64,000 bases of DNA from Cellulomonas xiejunii (GTDB lineage: Bacteria > Actinomycetota > Actinomycetes > Actinomycetales > Cellulomonadaceae), in assembly GCF_024508315.1 (NCBI RefSeq), contig NZ_CP101987.1, forward strand, positions 2,604,001-2,668,000. Reading direction: 5' to 3'. The notes under the pieces were generated by a model. The model saw nothing but the letters and a program-made list of their open reading frames with translations, did not search any database and had not been told where the DNA came from. Positions 26,331 to 35,160 of this stretch are shown here, piece after piece; positions within the stretch are counted from its first letter, which is position 1, and each line of letters begins with the position of its first letter. The position numbers and the translations under genes are program-made.

Positions 26331-27364
26331 TGCACTACCTCGTCACGGGCCACACCGGCTTCAAGGGTGCCTGGCTCGCGCTCCTCCTGCACGAGCTGGG
26401 GCACGAGGTGTCGGGCCTGGCGCTGGATCCCGCGCCGGGTTCGCTGTTCGAGCGTGCGCGCGTCGGCGAGCTGCTGACGGCCGACCACCGGGTCGACATC
26501 CGTGACGCTGCCGCCACGCGCGACGCGCTCGCCTCGACCGCGCCCGACGTGGTGCTGCACCTCGCCGCCCAGCCCCTCGTCCGCGAGTCGTACCGCGACC
26601 CCCGGACGACGTGGGAGACGAACGTCAACGGGACGTACAACGTCCTCGATGCCGTCCAGGCGGCGGGCGGCGTCCGCGCCACCGTCGTCGTGACGACCGA
26701 CAAGGTCTACCGGAACGTCGACCAGATCTGGGGATACCGGGAGTCCGACCCCCTCGGGGGGTTCGACCCGTACTCGGCGTCGAAGGCCGCCGCGGACCTG
26801 CTCACGCAGTCGTGGATCGTCAGCTCGGGGGCGGCGACACCGACGGCGATCGCCCGCGCGGGCAACGTCATCGGGGGCGGCGACGTGTGCCCCGAGCGCC
26901 TCATGGTCGACCTCGTCGCCTCGTTCAGCGCCCGCCAGCCCGTGCGGTTGCGCTACCCCGATGCCGTGCGTCCGTGGCAGCACGTGCTCGACTGCCTGCA
27001 GGGCTACCTCGCACTCGCCGACTCCCTCCTCGCGGGCAACCACGCCGGAGAGGCGTTCAACTTCGGGCCGGGCACCAGCTCGTTCGTCCGGGTCGGCGAC
27101 ATCGCGGCGTCGGTCGCCAAGCTCTGGGGTGACGACGCCCAGGTGGTGGTCGACCGCGGCGACGGTCTCCACGAGGCAGGGCTCCTGGCCCTCGACTCCC
27201 GCAAGGCCGAGCTCGAGCTCGGGTGGAGCGACCGGCTCACCCTCGACGACGCCCTGGCCTGGACCGTCGAGTGGTCCCGGGACGTGCTCGACGGGGCTCC
27301 CGCCCGGGAGCGGACCGTCGCCCAGATCACCGAGTTCCTGCAGAGGGGAAGACAGCACGCATGA
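26330..27364 (+). CDS. rfbG: CDP-glucose 4,6-dehydratase
   Basis: A 344-residue extended SDR that makes CDP-4-keto-6-deoxy-D-glucose, the substrate of RfbH. Motifs: GHTGFKG at residues 7-13, LAAQPLVRESY, TTDKVYRN, and catalytic YSASK. CDP-glucose dehydratases keep this Q-P-L-V-R segment. It overlaps rfbH (TGATG) and the next gene (ATGA). Its own substrate, CDP-glucose, would come from the cytidylyltransferase at 40,146, in a different operon. Confidence 0.93.
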   Translation: MHYLVTGHTGFKGAWLALLLHELGHEVSGLALDPAPGSLFERARVGELLTADHRVDIRDAAATRDALASTAPDVVLHLAAQPLVRESYRDPRTTWETNVNGTYNVLDAVQAAGGVRATVVVTTDKVYRNVDQIWGYRESDPLGGFDPYSASKAAADLLTQSWIVSSGAATPTAIARAGNVIGGGDVCPERLMVDLVASFSARQPVRLRYPDAVRPWQHVLDCLQGYLALADSLLAGNHAGEAFNFGPGTSSFVRVGDIAASVAKLWGDDAQVVVDRGDGLHEAGLLALDSRKAELELGWSDRLTLDDALAWTVEWSRDVLDGAPARERTVAQITEFLQRGRQHA

Positions 27365-28359
27365 AGAGCGAGGACGTCCTGACGCACCACCGCGGGAGCG
27401 ACATCGTCATCGTCGGTGCGGGTCCCGCCGGGCTCTTCGCCGCGTACTACGCCGGCTTCCGCGGCCTCTCCGTCACGGTGGTCGACGCGAACCGTGAGCC
27501 CGGGGGGCAGGTGAGCGCCCTCTACCCGGCGAAGATCATCCACGACGTCGCCGGGTACGTCGGGGTGAGCGGCGCCGACCTCGTCACGGGGCTCGTCGAG
27601 CAGGCCGCCGCCTACTCCCCGACGTTCATCCAGGACGCGAGCGTCGTCGACCTCACGCGCGACGAGCGCACGGGCATCCTGTCGGTGTCGCTCGCGGACG
27701 GCCGGACCCTTGACGCCCGAGCCGTCGTCCTCGCGACCGGAGCGGGCAGCGTCCGCCCGCGCGCGCTGCCCGCGGGGCACGGCTGGGCCGGCCGAGGAGT
27801 CACCTACGTCGTCACGGATCCGCAGGCGCACGCCGACGAGGACGTCGTCATCGTCGGCGGCGGCGACACGGCGCTCGACTGGGCGATCCAGCTGAGCCCC
27901 ATCGCCCGCTCGGTGACCGTCGTGCACCGGCGTCGGCAGTTCCGCGCGCACGGCTCGCAGATCGCACGTGCCGAGTCGCTCGGGGTCGCGCTGCTGACCG
28001 AGAGCGAGGTCCAGGCCATCAACGGTGACGACGTCGTCCGTTCCGTCCTCGTCCGGGACGGCGAGGGCGCGGAGCGCGTGCTCCCGGCCGACACGGTCAT
28101 CGGGGCGCTCGGTCTCGTGACCGGCCCCTCCCCGTTCGCGTCGTGGGGCATCGACCTCGAGGAGCGCAAGATCCTCGTCGACGCCGGTATGCAGACGAAC
28201 CTGCCCGGCGTGTACGCGGCCGGTGACTGCACGACGTTCCGCGGCAAGGTGACACTCATGGTCACAGGGTTCGGCGAGGCTGCGACGGCCATCAACAACG
28301 CGGCGGTCTACGTCGACCCCGACCTGTCCTTGATCCCGGGGCACTCGACCGACGAGTGA
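27361..28359 (+). CDS. TrxR-like ferredoxin-NADP reductase, probable electron donor to RfbH
   Basis: A 332-residue FAD enzyme with an N-terminal FAD motif GAGPAGLFAAYYAG, an NADPH motif GGGDTALDWA, a closing AGDCTTFRGK segment and a C-terminal YVDPDLSLIPGHS tail. It lacks the CxxC pair of thioredoxin reductase and matches the TrxR-like (YumC-type) ferredoxin-NADP reductases. Its translational coupling to rfbG suggests that it supplies electrons for the 3-dehydration. The classical partner (AscD/DdhD, E3) is an unrelated plant-type flavoprotein with its own [2Fe-2S] cluster. This one has none, so a separate ferredoxin, or direct reduction of the RfbH cluster, would be needed. Confidence 0.85.
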   Translation: MKSEDVLTHHRGSDIVIVGAGPAGLFAAYYAGFRGLSVTVVDANREPGGQVSALYPAKIIHDVAGYVGVSGADLVTGLVEQAAAYSPTFIQDASVVDLTRDERTGILSVSLADGRTLDARAVVLATGAGSVRPRALPAGHGWAGRGVTYVVTDPQAHADEDVVIVGGGDTALDWAIQLSPIARSVTVVHRRRQFRAHGSQIARAESLGVALLTESEVQAINGDDVVRSVLVRDGEGAERVLPADTVIGALGLVTGPSPFASWGIDLEERKILVDAGMQTNLPGVYAAGDCTTFRGKVTLMVTGFGEAATAINNAAVYVDPDLSLIPGHSTDE

Positions 28360-28365
28360 GCACCC

Positions 28366-28399
28366 CTGGTCGTCCCCGCGTCACGGCGCGGGGACGACC
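28366..28399. terminator. Bidirectional hairpin terminator between convergent operons
   Basis: A perfect 13-bp stem: GGTCGTCCCCGCG (28368-28380) pairs with CGCGGGGACGACC (28387-28399) around a 6-nt loop. The left arm can also pair, over 15 bp, with the third copy of the repeat (28427-28441). It lies between the rightward reductase gene and the leftward GT4-GT4 gene. Confidence 0.7.
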
Positions 28400-28440
28400 G
28401 TCACGGCGCGGCGACGACCGTCACGGCGCGGGGACGACCA
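28381..28440. repeat. Three tandem 20-bp repeats containing a stop codon
   Basis: Units begin at 28381, 28401 and 28421 with consensus TCACGGCGCGGGGACGACCG; the middle copy has one substitution and the last base differs in the third. The third copy contains the stop codon and last codons (VVPAP) of the leftward GT4-GT4 gene, so the two others are duplications of its 3' end. The unit is not a multiple of 3, yet each copy carries its own TGA. Confidence 0.9.
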
Positions 28441-30844
28441 GGACGCTCTCGAGTCGGTCGCGCACCCCGTCGGCGACAGCGGACCAGTCGTAGGCGGCCT
28501 CGACGGCCCGACGCGCGAGCTCCGACCGGCTGTCGGCTGTCGCCGACCGGGCCAGCACCGCACCGATCATCTCCGGGAAGTCGCCGAGGGCCGACACCTG
28601 GACCGTGCCCTCTGGCATGCGCAGGCCCCGCAGGCCGACCGGCGTGCTCACGACCGGCACCCCTGCTGCCAGGTACTCGACGACCTTGAGATTCGTGCCG
28701 GAACCGGTCATCAGGGGCGCGAGGGCGACGTCCGCGGCCGCCAGCATCGTCAGCTTCGCGGCGTCGGACACGACACCGAGCGGGAAGACGTTCGGCGGCG
28801 TCACGCGACGCCGCAGCGCACCGGTGTGACTCCCCAGAAGCACGAACGCGGTGTCCGGCACCTCGGGGGCCATCGCGCAGATCGCCTCCGCCGCCTCGAT
28901 GTTCGGCAGGTGCCACGACCCGACGAACATCGCGACGTGCCGCAGGTCCGAGCCGGCGCCCAGCGCGCGCAGGCGAGCCAGCCAGCGGTCCCGCTGGACC
29001 ACCCGGGCCGCCATCGGGGTGTACGGGACCGAGCGCAGGTCGACACCGTTGGGCGCCGCGGCGAACTTCTCCGCCGGCGTGCCGTAGAGCGCACGCAGCT
29101 GGGCCGCGTCCTCCTGCGAGACGGTCAGGACGAGCGACGCAGCATCGCAGGCTGCGGCCTCCACCCGGCGCACCTCGTCGAGGAGCTCGTCACGGACGGT
29201 GGTGTGCGGCAGCATCTGCGTCTTGAGGTGCAGCTCGCAGTTGTAGGCGTCGTAGATCACCGGCACACTTTCGGGCCGCACGTCGGCGACCACCGGGTAC
29301 ATGAACGGGTCCGCGAGCAGGACCGCAGCGGCTCCGCGCAGCAGGTCGGCGAGCGTGCGCGCGTACTCGGGGGTGAGCGCCGACAGCCGCCCGGCGACGA
29401 TGTCCGTCACGGGCAGGGCCGCGAGGTCGGTGATCCGCTGCTCGGCGTCGTGGTGCTCCCGTGTCCGGGGGACGACGTGCTCGGTCATCCCGGGCGCGAT
29501 GAGCCGCGCCGACGGAACGGTACCCGTCGCAGCCTGGCAGACGATGTGCACGTCGTACTGGTCCGCGAGCTCGCGGTAGAGGTGGTAGGCGCGCAGCTGT
29601 CCGCCGTTGCGGGGCGGCCAGACCGGGAACGTCGAGGTGACGACGAGACGCGGACGCCCGTCCCCGCCCGACGCGCGGTCGGCGTGGTGCGCCACCGGTC
29701 GAGCAGGCGGCGCGGTCAGGGCGTCGGCGACGTGGGACCACGAGATGTGGGACACGGCGCGTCGCGCCAGCTCCGCGGTCCGCGGGCTGCCCGCGAGGCG
29801 TTCGATCTCGGCGAGCCCTCTCCCGACCGCGCGAGGCGTCGGCTCGACGACCGCGCCGTTGAGACCGGGCCGGACGAACTCCGTCGGACCTCCGGAGTCG
29901 CTCGCGGTGAGGACGGGCTTGCCGGAGCGCATCGCCTCGTAGGTGATCAGACCCAGGTCCTCGTCCACCGGGATGAAGGGCACCCCGATCGCCCGGGCGT
30001 AGTGCGTGACGAGCTCCTCCTGCGACACCCGCCCCACGAGCTCGATGCGAGGGTCACCGGCCGCGAGCTCGGCGAGCCGCGGGGTCTCCGGTCCGGTCCC
30101 GGCGATGACGAGCCGGCGCGAGCCCGGGTAGTGCGCCATCGCACGCACCAGCAGGTCGAGCCGCTTGGGCGCGTCGTGCCGCGAGGCCGTGAAGAAGTAC
30201 TCCCCCGGCTCCTCGTGCAGCCCGGTGAGATCCGAGGGCGGATGCACCACGCTGACCTGCGCACCTGTCGGGAAGTAGCCCTCACGCTCCGCCACGGTGC
30301 GGCTGATGGCCAGGTAGCGGGACGCCTCCGAGAGCCCGACGCGGTCCAGGGCGTGCACGAGCGATCGTGCCAAGGGCCCAGGGAACCGCAACGCAGGGTG
30401 CGCAGGGCCGAGCTCGCGCACGGCCTCGCTGAACTGGGCGAAGAGCGCCGGGACCGTGCTGCGCCGCAGGGCGGCGGCCGTGTCGACGAGAGCGCGCACG
30501 CGCGGGTCCGGGTCGTCGACCGTCGTCGGCTCGCCGAAGTAGCGGTAGCTGTCGTACAGGCCCCGCAGGGGGTGGAGCATGTAGACGACGTGCCGTGGGT
30601 GCTGCACCATCCAGGCGGGGTACTTGCCGGTGATGACCATGTCGAAGTGCGTGAGGTCGAGCGAGGTGAACGACTCGTACGCCGCCATGACCTCCGGGAG
30701 GTCGGTCTCCCGCACCGGCACCTTCAGGAGCTCGACGTCGTGCGGGCTGTCCGCGAGGAGCTGGTGGTAGAGCCCTGCCCACAGGGCCTCGGCGCCCCCG
30801 GGTCCGAACGGCACCGGGCTGGGCGCGACGATGGCGATCCTCAC
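28421..30844 (-). CDS. Bifunctional GT4-GT4 glycosyltransferase
   Basis: An 807-residue protein with two GT-B units. The first (about 1-375) starts MRIAIVAPSPVPFGPGG, has FFTASRHDAPKRLDLL near 217, and DEDLGLITYEAM near 300. The second (about 398-805) starts RLVVTSTFPVWPPRNGG, has MFVGSWHLPN near 635, and ends with a donor site GSGTNLKVVEYLAAGVPV near 730. The halves are only distantly alike, so this is a fusion rather than a recent internal duplication. The ATG overlaps the upstream GT4 stop by 4 bp. Its last codons lie in a 20-bp repeat. Confidence 0.9.
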   Translation of the reverse strand: MRIAIVAPSPVPFGPGGAEALWAGLYHQLLADSPHDVELLKVPVRETDLPEVMAAYESFTSLDLTHFDMVITGKYPAWMVQHPRHVVYMLHPLRGLYDSYRYFGEPTTVDDPDPRVRALVDTAAALRRSTVPALFAQFSEAVRELGPAHPALRFPGPLARSLVHALDRVGLSEASRYLAISRTVAEREGYFPTGAQVSVVHPPSDLTGLHEEPGEYFFTASRHDAPKRLDLLVRAMAHYPGSRRLVIAGTGPETPRLAELAAGDPRIELVGRVSQEELVTHYARAIGVPFIPVDEDLGLITYEAMRSGKPVLTASDSGGPTEFVRPGLNGAVVEPTPRAVGRGLAEIERLAGSPRTAELARRAVSHISWSHVADALTAPPARPVAHHADRASGGDGRPRLVVTSTFPVWPPRNGGQLRAYHLYRELADQYDVHIVCQAATGTVPSARLIAPGMTEHVVPRTREHHDAEQRITDLAALPVTDIVAGRLSALTPEYARTLADLLRGAAAVLLADPFMYPVVADVRPESVPVIYDAYNCELHLKTQMLPHTTVRDELLDEVRRVEAAACDAASLVLTVSQEDAAQLRALYGTPAEKFAAAPNGVDLRSVPYTPMAARVVQRDRWLARLRALGAGSDLRHVAMFVGSWHLPNIEAAEAICAMAPEVPDTAFVLLGSHTGALRRRVTPPNVFPLGVVSDAAKLTMLAAADVALAPLMTGSGTNLKVVEYLAAGVPVVSTPVGLRGLRMPEGTVQVSALGDFPEMIGAVLARSATADSRSELARRAVEAAYDWSAVADGVRDRLESVLVVPAP

Positions 30845-32019
30845 CGACTCAGCTCCGCTGTGCGCTCGACGGCGTCGAGGAGCTGCCTGCGGGCCCGCGC
30901 CTCCGTGAGCGTGCGAGCCTTCTCCTGGCCCGCGCGACCCAGGCGCGCAGCCAGGTCGGGGTCGCCCGCCAGCTCGGCGACCGCGGCGGCGATCGCGGCT
31001 CCGTCCGGCTCGACGACCAGTCCGTTGACGCCGTGCTCGACGAACGCGGTCAGACCGCCACCGTCACGACACACGACGACCGGTCGGCCGTACGCCATCG
31101 CCTCCCGCACCGTGAGGCCGTCGTCCTCGTCGTAGGCGGGTGCGACGACGCACAGCGCGTCGCGGTAGAGCCCGTCGAGCGTGGCGTCGTCGACGCGTCC
31201 GAGCAGGCGCACGTGCGGGGCGGGGGCCGGGTCCTCGTCACCCGCGGGCAGACCGAGGTTGAGCCACAGGTCCTGCGGTGCGACCGCCACGGGGTCGAGC
31301 GCACCGGTGGCGAACCGCGCGGCGAGGTCGCGCACGTAGGGCAGACGCCCGCCGTCGCCGACCAGCACCCCGGGGACGTCGCCCAGCGCCAGTGCCTGCA
31401 CGGTGAGCTCGGTCCGCTTCGTGAACTCGTGCCGACTGACCGTCAGGACGTGGCTGCCGCCGCCGGCCTCGGCGTCGACCACCGGCGCCGCAGCCTCGTA
31501 CAGGCTCATCGACAGGCCCGGACCGTGGAACTCGCCCAGCCGCTCCTGGACCCGGCGCGACCCCACGAGGAAGTGCCCGACGCCGGCGATGTCATCCGCC
31601 TCCGCGTGGCGCAGCAACGCGGAGGCCGCCCGGTGCAGCGCCGCGTCCGCGCGTCCGGCGGCGACCCAGACGTCCTCGAGGTCGTAGAAGGCGCGCTGGT
31701 GGTGGTAGAAGAGCGCCAGGTGGCGAGGGTGGCGCACCGCGTAGGACGGCGGCTGCGTGGACACGACGACGTCGTAGTCCGACAGGTCCAGCGCACGGAA
31801 GCGCTCGACGAGTGCCATGTGCGTGAACCACTCCGGGGCCTGTGCCCACACGAGCGGGTCGACCGACGCGCCGAAGGGCGTCCGTCCCAGCTCGGCCACG
31901 GCGACCTGCACCACGTCGACGTCGTGGCCGGCAGCCGAGAGGTCCCGGACGACCCGGTCGACGACGACCTCGAAGCCACCGCGGATCCCCCAGTCAGGCT
32001 TGACCAGTCCGATCCTCAT
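30841..32019 (-). CDS. GT4 family glycosyltransferase
   Basis: A 392-residue GT-B enzyme. It starts MRIGLVKPDWGIRGGFE, has the segment LTVSRHEFTKRTEL (about 192-205), and a donor-site block DEDDGLTVREAMAYGRPVVV (about 298-317) with an EX7E-like D-X7-E. Acceptor and donor are unknown. It is bracketed by 4-bp ATGA overlaps with the coiled-coil gene upstream and the GT4-GT4 gene downstream, forming a three-gene leftward operon. Confidence 0.88.
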   Translation of the reverse strand: MRIGLVKPDWGIRGGFEVVVDRVVRDLSAAGHDVDVVQVAVAELGRTPFGASVDPLVWAQAPEWFTHMALVERFRALDLSDYDVVVSTQPPSYAVRHPRHLALFYHHQRAFYDLEDVWVAAGRADAALHRAASALLRHAEADDIAGVGHFLVGSRRVQERLGEFHGPGLSMSLYEAAAPVVDAEAGGGSHVLTVSRHEFTKRTELTVQALALGDVPGVLVGDGGRLPYVRDLAARFATGALDPVAVAPQDLWLNLGLPAGDEDPAPAPHVRLLGRVDDATLDGLYRDALCVVAPAYDEDDGLTVREAMAYGRPVVVCRDGGGLTAFVEHGVNGLVVEPDGAAIAAAVAELAGDPDLAARLGRAGQEKARTLTEARARRQLLDAVERTAELSR

Positions 32020-32642
32020 GCGTCGTCCCCCTCGACCTGCTGCCGGTCGACGGCGGGCGTGGCGTTCAGCGCGCGGACCGAGGCGAGCTCCGCCTCGAGC
32101 AGCCGGACGCGGGCCTCGAGGGACGCGGTCGCGGAGGACGCGGTCGCTCCGTCGCCGGACGCGGGCCCGGTGGAGCCCGCGCCCGCAAGGCCGTCGAACT
32201 GGTCCTGGAGCGCGAGTTCCGCGGTCGCCAGCTGTGCACGCAAGGCGTTCGCCTGACGCTCGAACTCGTCGAGTGCCTCGTTGTGCACCTGGAGCAGGGT
32301 CTCGACGGCGTCGGCCAGCTCGGATCCCGCGGCCACGATGCGGTGCGTGAAGAGCCGCGACCCGCGCAGCAGCAGGCGCTTGGGGAGCGCGAACCGCGTC
32401 CCGGTGACGACGGGCTGGGAAGCGAGCAGCTGCCTGGCGTGGTGGATGTGCCCGAGGCTGTGCTGGGCAAGCTCACCGACGCGGCTGCCGACGGTGACGG
32501 AACCGCCCGCCGCAGGGACGTCCGCACCTGAGGCACGGAGCGTGACCTCGGTCATCACACGGAGCGCCTCGACGTCGGTGGTCTGCATCGCCGCGTTCTC
32601 GCGGGGGGAGTTCATGTGGCTCGTTCCATCTTCCGTCGTCAT
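32016..32642 (-). CDS. Coiled-coil protein of a glycosyltransferase operon
   Basis: No family recognised. About 208 residues if ATG 32642 is used; ATG 32615 and ATG 32588 are alternative starts and none has a strong ribosome site. The middle (about 60-115) is amphipathic, with RFALPKRLLLRGSRLFTHR as a basic segment that could bind membrane. Then come a long helix (about 118-150) and a C-terminal coiled coil (about 175-197). It probably scaffolds the two downstream glycosyltransferases, comparable to the small coiled-coil protein at 17,239 (inference). Confidence 0.65.
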   Translation of the reverse strand: MTTEDGTSHMNSPRENAAMQTTDVEALRVMTEVTLRASGADVPAAGGSVTVGSRVGELAQHSLGHIHHARQLLASQPVVTGTRFALPKRLLLRGSRLFTHRIVAAGSELADAVETLLQVHNEALDEFERQANALRAQLATAELALQDQFDGLAGAGSTGPASGDGATASSATASLEARVRLLEAELASVRALNATPAVDRQQVEGDDA

Positions 32643-32786
32643 GTACGAGATCTCGGGTGCCGTGCGGGGGCGACGGCTGCGGGAGACTGCAACGGTGCCC
32701 CACGACGTCGGACCTGCGGATCTGCTTCGGCTGTGATCTCCCTCACCGGCACGGGCGACCGGTCCGGCCGAGGGGACGAGTGCGCC

Positions 32787-33407
32787 TCATCCCCGGACCT
32801 CTTGCTTGCGTGCGAGCCACGGCGCGTCCGCAGGGCGCAGGGCGCCTCCGACCCGCCGCCAGGCGGCCACGGCCGTGACAGCCGCCACGGTGATGCCGTT
32901 CTCCACCGTACCGTCGAGACACCCGCGGAGGACCTCGTCAAGGCCGCACCACCGGCGCTCGAGCTCGGCCTCCTCGTCCGGTCCGCTGAACCACTCGTCC
33001 GCGGGGACCGCCTCCAGGTCGCGCGCGAGGAGGATCCGGATCGTCTCGTCCGTCGACCCCGGCGACGTGAGGACGTCGACGAGCGTGTGCCAGGAGCGGG
33101 CACGCAAGCGCCCCTCCTCGTACAGCTCCCTCTCCCCTGCTTCGCGCGGCGCCTCCGTGGTCGAGTCGAGCAGCCCCGCCGGGACCTCCCACAGGCGCCG
33201 GCCGACCGGGTGCCGGTACTGCCGCACGAGAAGCACCCGGTCGTCCTCGTCGAGCGCGACGATTCCGACCGCTCCGGGAAGCTCCACGACGTCACGCTGG
33301 GCGGAACCGCCGTCCGGCATCTCGATGACGTCGGAACGCAGCGCCGTCACGCGGCCGCGAAACACGGGCGCACTGGAGAGGACCCGGTACCCGTGCTGCC
33401 CCGTCAC
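32787..33407 (-). CDS. Nudix hydrolase, ADP-ribose pyrophosphatase type
   Basis: A 206-residue protein with a Nudix fold of the ADP-sugar pyrophosphatase subgroup: VGIVALDEDDRVLLVRQYRHP (seen as its parts VLLVRQYRHP and WEVPAGLL), then the Nudix helix RELYEEGRL. The catalytic R-E-x-x-E-E is intact, but the glycine normally two residues after it is displaced (EEGRL instead of EExGL). As the last gene of the cytidylyltransferase operon it may hydrolyse a CDP- or other nucleotide-sugar by-product rather than ADP-ribose. GTG start overlaps the previous stop (GTGA). Confidence 0.85.
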   Translation of the reverse strand: MTGQHGYRVLSSAPVFRGRVTALRSDVIEMPDGGSAQRDVVELPGAVGIVALDEDDRVLLVRQYRHPVGRRLWEVPAGLLDSTTEAPREAGERELYEEGRLRARSWHTLVDVLTSPGSTDETIRILLARDLEAVPADEWFSGPDEEAELERRWCGLDEVLRGCLDGTVENGITVAAVTAVAAWRRVGGALRPADAPWLARKQEVRG

Positions 33408-34366
33408 GAAGTCCCCGCAGGCACGCGACCGGCGAGCCAGTCGGCCGTGGCACGCACCAGAGCCGGCAGGTCGCGCAGCTCCAGACCGGCGCCGGCCGCC
33501 AGCTCGTCCATCCGGCGCTGGTCTCCGGTGTAGACATCAGCCGGCGCGGACGGGTCCCAGGTCCGCTCGACGTCACCCGGCCCGCGTCCGACCGTCGCCG
33601 CCACGACGCCGGCCAGCTCCCCGACCTCGACGGTGGTACCTCCGGTGTCGAACACCAGGTCCTTGCCCTGGGCCGCAGCGAACAGCGCGACGGCGATGAC
33701 CTCGTCCACACCGCAGAAGGACCGCACGACGGGACCGGTGGCGCGCACCTGCACCGGGCTTCCTGCCTGCGCCGCGAGCACCATGCTGCCCAGCGCGTAC
33801 TTCTCGGGCTTCGTCATGCGCGGTCCGGCGACCGAGAAGACACGCGGTACGACGCACGTCGCCCCCACGTCGGCGCACGCGGTGCGGAACGCCAGCTCGT
33901 CGAGGTGCTTGAGCGCGCCGTAGGGATCGTTCTCGACGTCCGTCACCAGTGTCCGATCAGCGCGGTACACCGCCCCGGAGCTCGTCATGACGACCCTCCG
34001 GGGCCGGTGCCGCGCGATCGCGTCGAGAACGACCTGCGTCAGCGTGAGGTTGGCCAGCACGTACGGACCGACACCGAGGTCAGCAACGCGGTCGCGGGTG
34101 AGGTACCCGAAGTGCAGCACCGTGGTCGGTGCCGGCACCTGGGTCGGGAGCTCCGCCAGCGGGCGGACCTCCACCTTCCGGCCGTCCGCCACCGTCACCT
34201 CACGCCGCCTGCTCGCGTAAGCCGTCACCCGGTGTGGCGCGTCCGGGCCCAGCACCTCGAAGAGCAGGTCCAGCGCGGTGGCACCGAACCAGCCCGTCGC
34301 ACCTGTCACGGCGACGTGCTCGTCGGCGTCCAGCGCGTCCGCGACGACCCCGTGCAGGCGACTCAC
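33404..34366 (-). CDS. NAD-dependent epimerase/dehydratase
   Basis: A 320-residue extended SDR with nucleotide-binding GATGWFG near residue 21, MTSSGAVYR and catalytic YGALK (about 147-151). The N-terminal motif varies from the usual GxxGFxG in having tryptophan. Exact reaction unknown; it could carry out the final epimerisation or reduction of the CDP-sugar built by this operon. It overlaps its neighbours on both sides by 4 bp. The frame is open far upstream but that portion is antisense-like and overlaps the lyase gene, so GTG 34366 is chosen. Confidence 0.85.
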   Translation of the reverse strand: MSRLHGVVADALDADEHVAVTGATGWFGATALDLLFEVLGPDAPHRVTAYASRRREVTVADGRKVEVRPLAELPTQVPAPTTVLHFGYLTRDRVADLGVGPYVLANLTLTQVVLDAIARHRPRRVVMTSSGAVYRADRTLVTDVENDPYGALKHLDELAFRTACADVGATCVVPRVFSVAGPRMTKPEKYALGSMVLAAQAGSPVQVRATGPVVRSFCGVDEVIAVALFAAAQGKDLVFDTGGTTVEVGELAGVVAATVGRGPGDVERTWDPSAPADVYTGDQRRMDELAAGAGLELRDLPALVRATADWLAGRVPAGTS

Positions 34367-35160
34367 TTGCTGAGGACCTGCCAACGGCTCTCGAGCATCT
34401 CGATGCGCTTCGCGTCCTCGCGGTGGATCGCCCCGTAGTACTCGCGCTTGTTCAGGAGCCACAGCAGCTCGAAGTGCACGGCGTTCAGGAGACCGGGCTT
34501 CACCGCGTCGGTCTCCGCGGCAGCGCCGTGGAAGACGACCTTCCGGGTCTCGAAGCGGGTGAGGTGCACCTCGCGGATGCGCTTGATGACGGGCAGCGAG
34601 TCGATGGACACGGCACCGCCGACGACGAGGTCGAGACCCTTGTCCTTGGACAGCTGCGCGACGTCGAGCACGTGCTCGGTGATCTTCTCGGAGTTGATGT
34701 CGTCGCGGCCCAGGCCGAGGCTGCCGGCGAAGTCGACGCGACCGAACACGATGCCGTCGACGCCCGGGGTCCCGGCGGCAAGGGTCGTGACCTCGTCGCG
34801 GTGCTCGTAGCAGGTGATCGTCTCCATGTTGAACAGGAAGTCCGTGTCCTCCTGCTCCTCCGCCGTGTACACCTGGTTCTTGGCGGCGATGTACTTCGAC
34901 AGCGCGTAGGGCGTCTCGACCATCGGCGCGACGATGTAGCGCACACCGATCTGCTTGGACTCGAGCAGGTCCCGGATCGCCTCGCAACCGCCGATCTTCA
35001 CGGTGAGGGGCAGGCCGGCGGCGTGCGCGATCTCGACGAGGCGCAGGAGCTCGTCCATGCGCGTGCCCTCGGCCTCGAACTCGGCCTTGACCGCGGCGTA
35101 ACCGAACTCCTCCCGGCCCTGCCGCAGGATCTCGGTCATCTTGCGCTCGGTCTTGTTCAT
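34363..35160 (-). CDS. HpcH/HpaI aldolase/citrate lyase-like protein
   Basis: A 265-residue TIM-barrel protein. The metal-binding acidic residues of the family appear present (Glu113 in FNMETIT, Asp143 in [10 protein letters not shown]), as does the APMVETPYA strand (78-86). Two typical residues seem changed: the substrate-carboxylate Arg (VRVP in HpaI) is Lys55 in TVKIG, and the N-terminal His of DxEHG is absent (EFEAEG, 27-32). A lyase or aldolase acting on a pyruvate-type or longer keto acid is plausible, but the substrate is open. Coupled to the ThDP enzyme upstream by an ATGA overlap. Confidence 0.8.
   Translation of the reverse strand: MNKTERKMTEILRQGREEFGYAAVKAEFEAEGTRMDELLRLVEIAHAAGLPLTVKIGGCEAIRDLLESKQIGVRYIVAPMVETPYALSKYIAAKNQVYTAEEQEDTDFLFNMETITCYEHRDEVTTLAAGTPGVDGIVFGRVDFAGSLGLGRDDINSEKITEHVLDVAQLSKDKGLDLVVGGAVSIDSLPVIKRIREVHLTRFETRKVVFHGAAAETDAVKPGLLNAVHFELLWLLNKREYYGAIHREDAKRIEMLESRWQVLSK

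Noticed and set aside
28381..28440. The 20-bp repeats as a CRISPR array.
   Set aside because: Units are directly adjacent without spacers, only three copies exist, and no cas genes are near.
28826..31135. A 769-codon plus-strand frame opposite the GT4-GT4 gene.
   Set aside because: No recognisable domain; the opposite strand encodes two complete GT-B domains.
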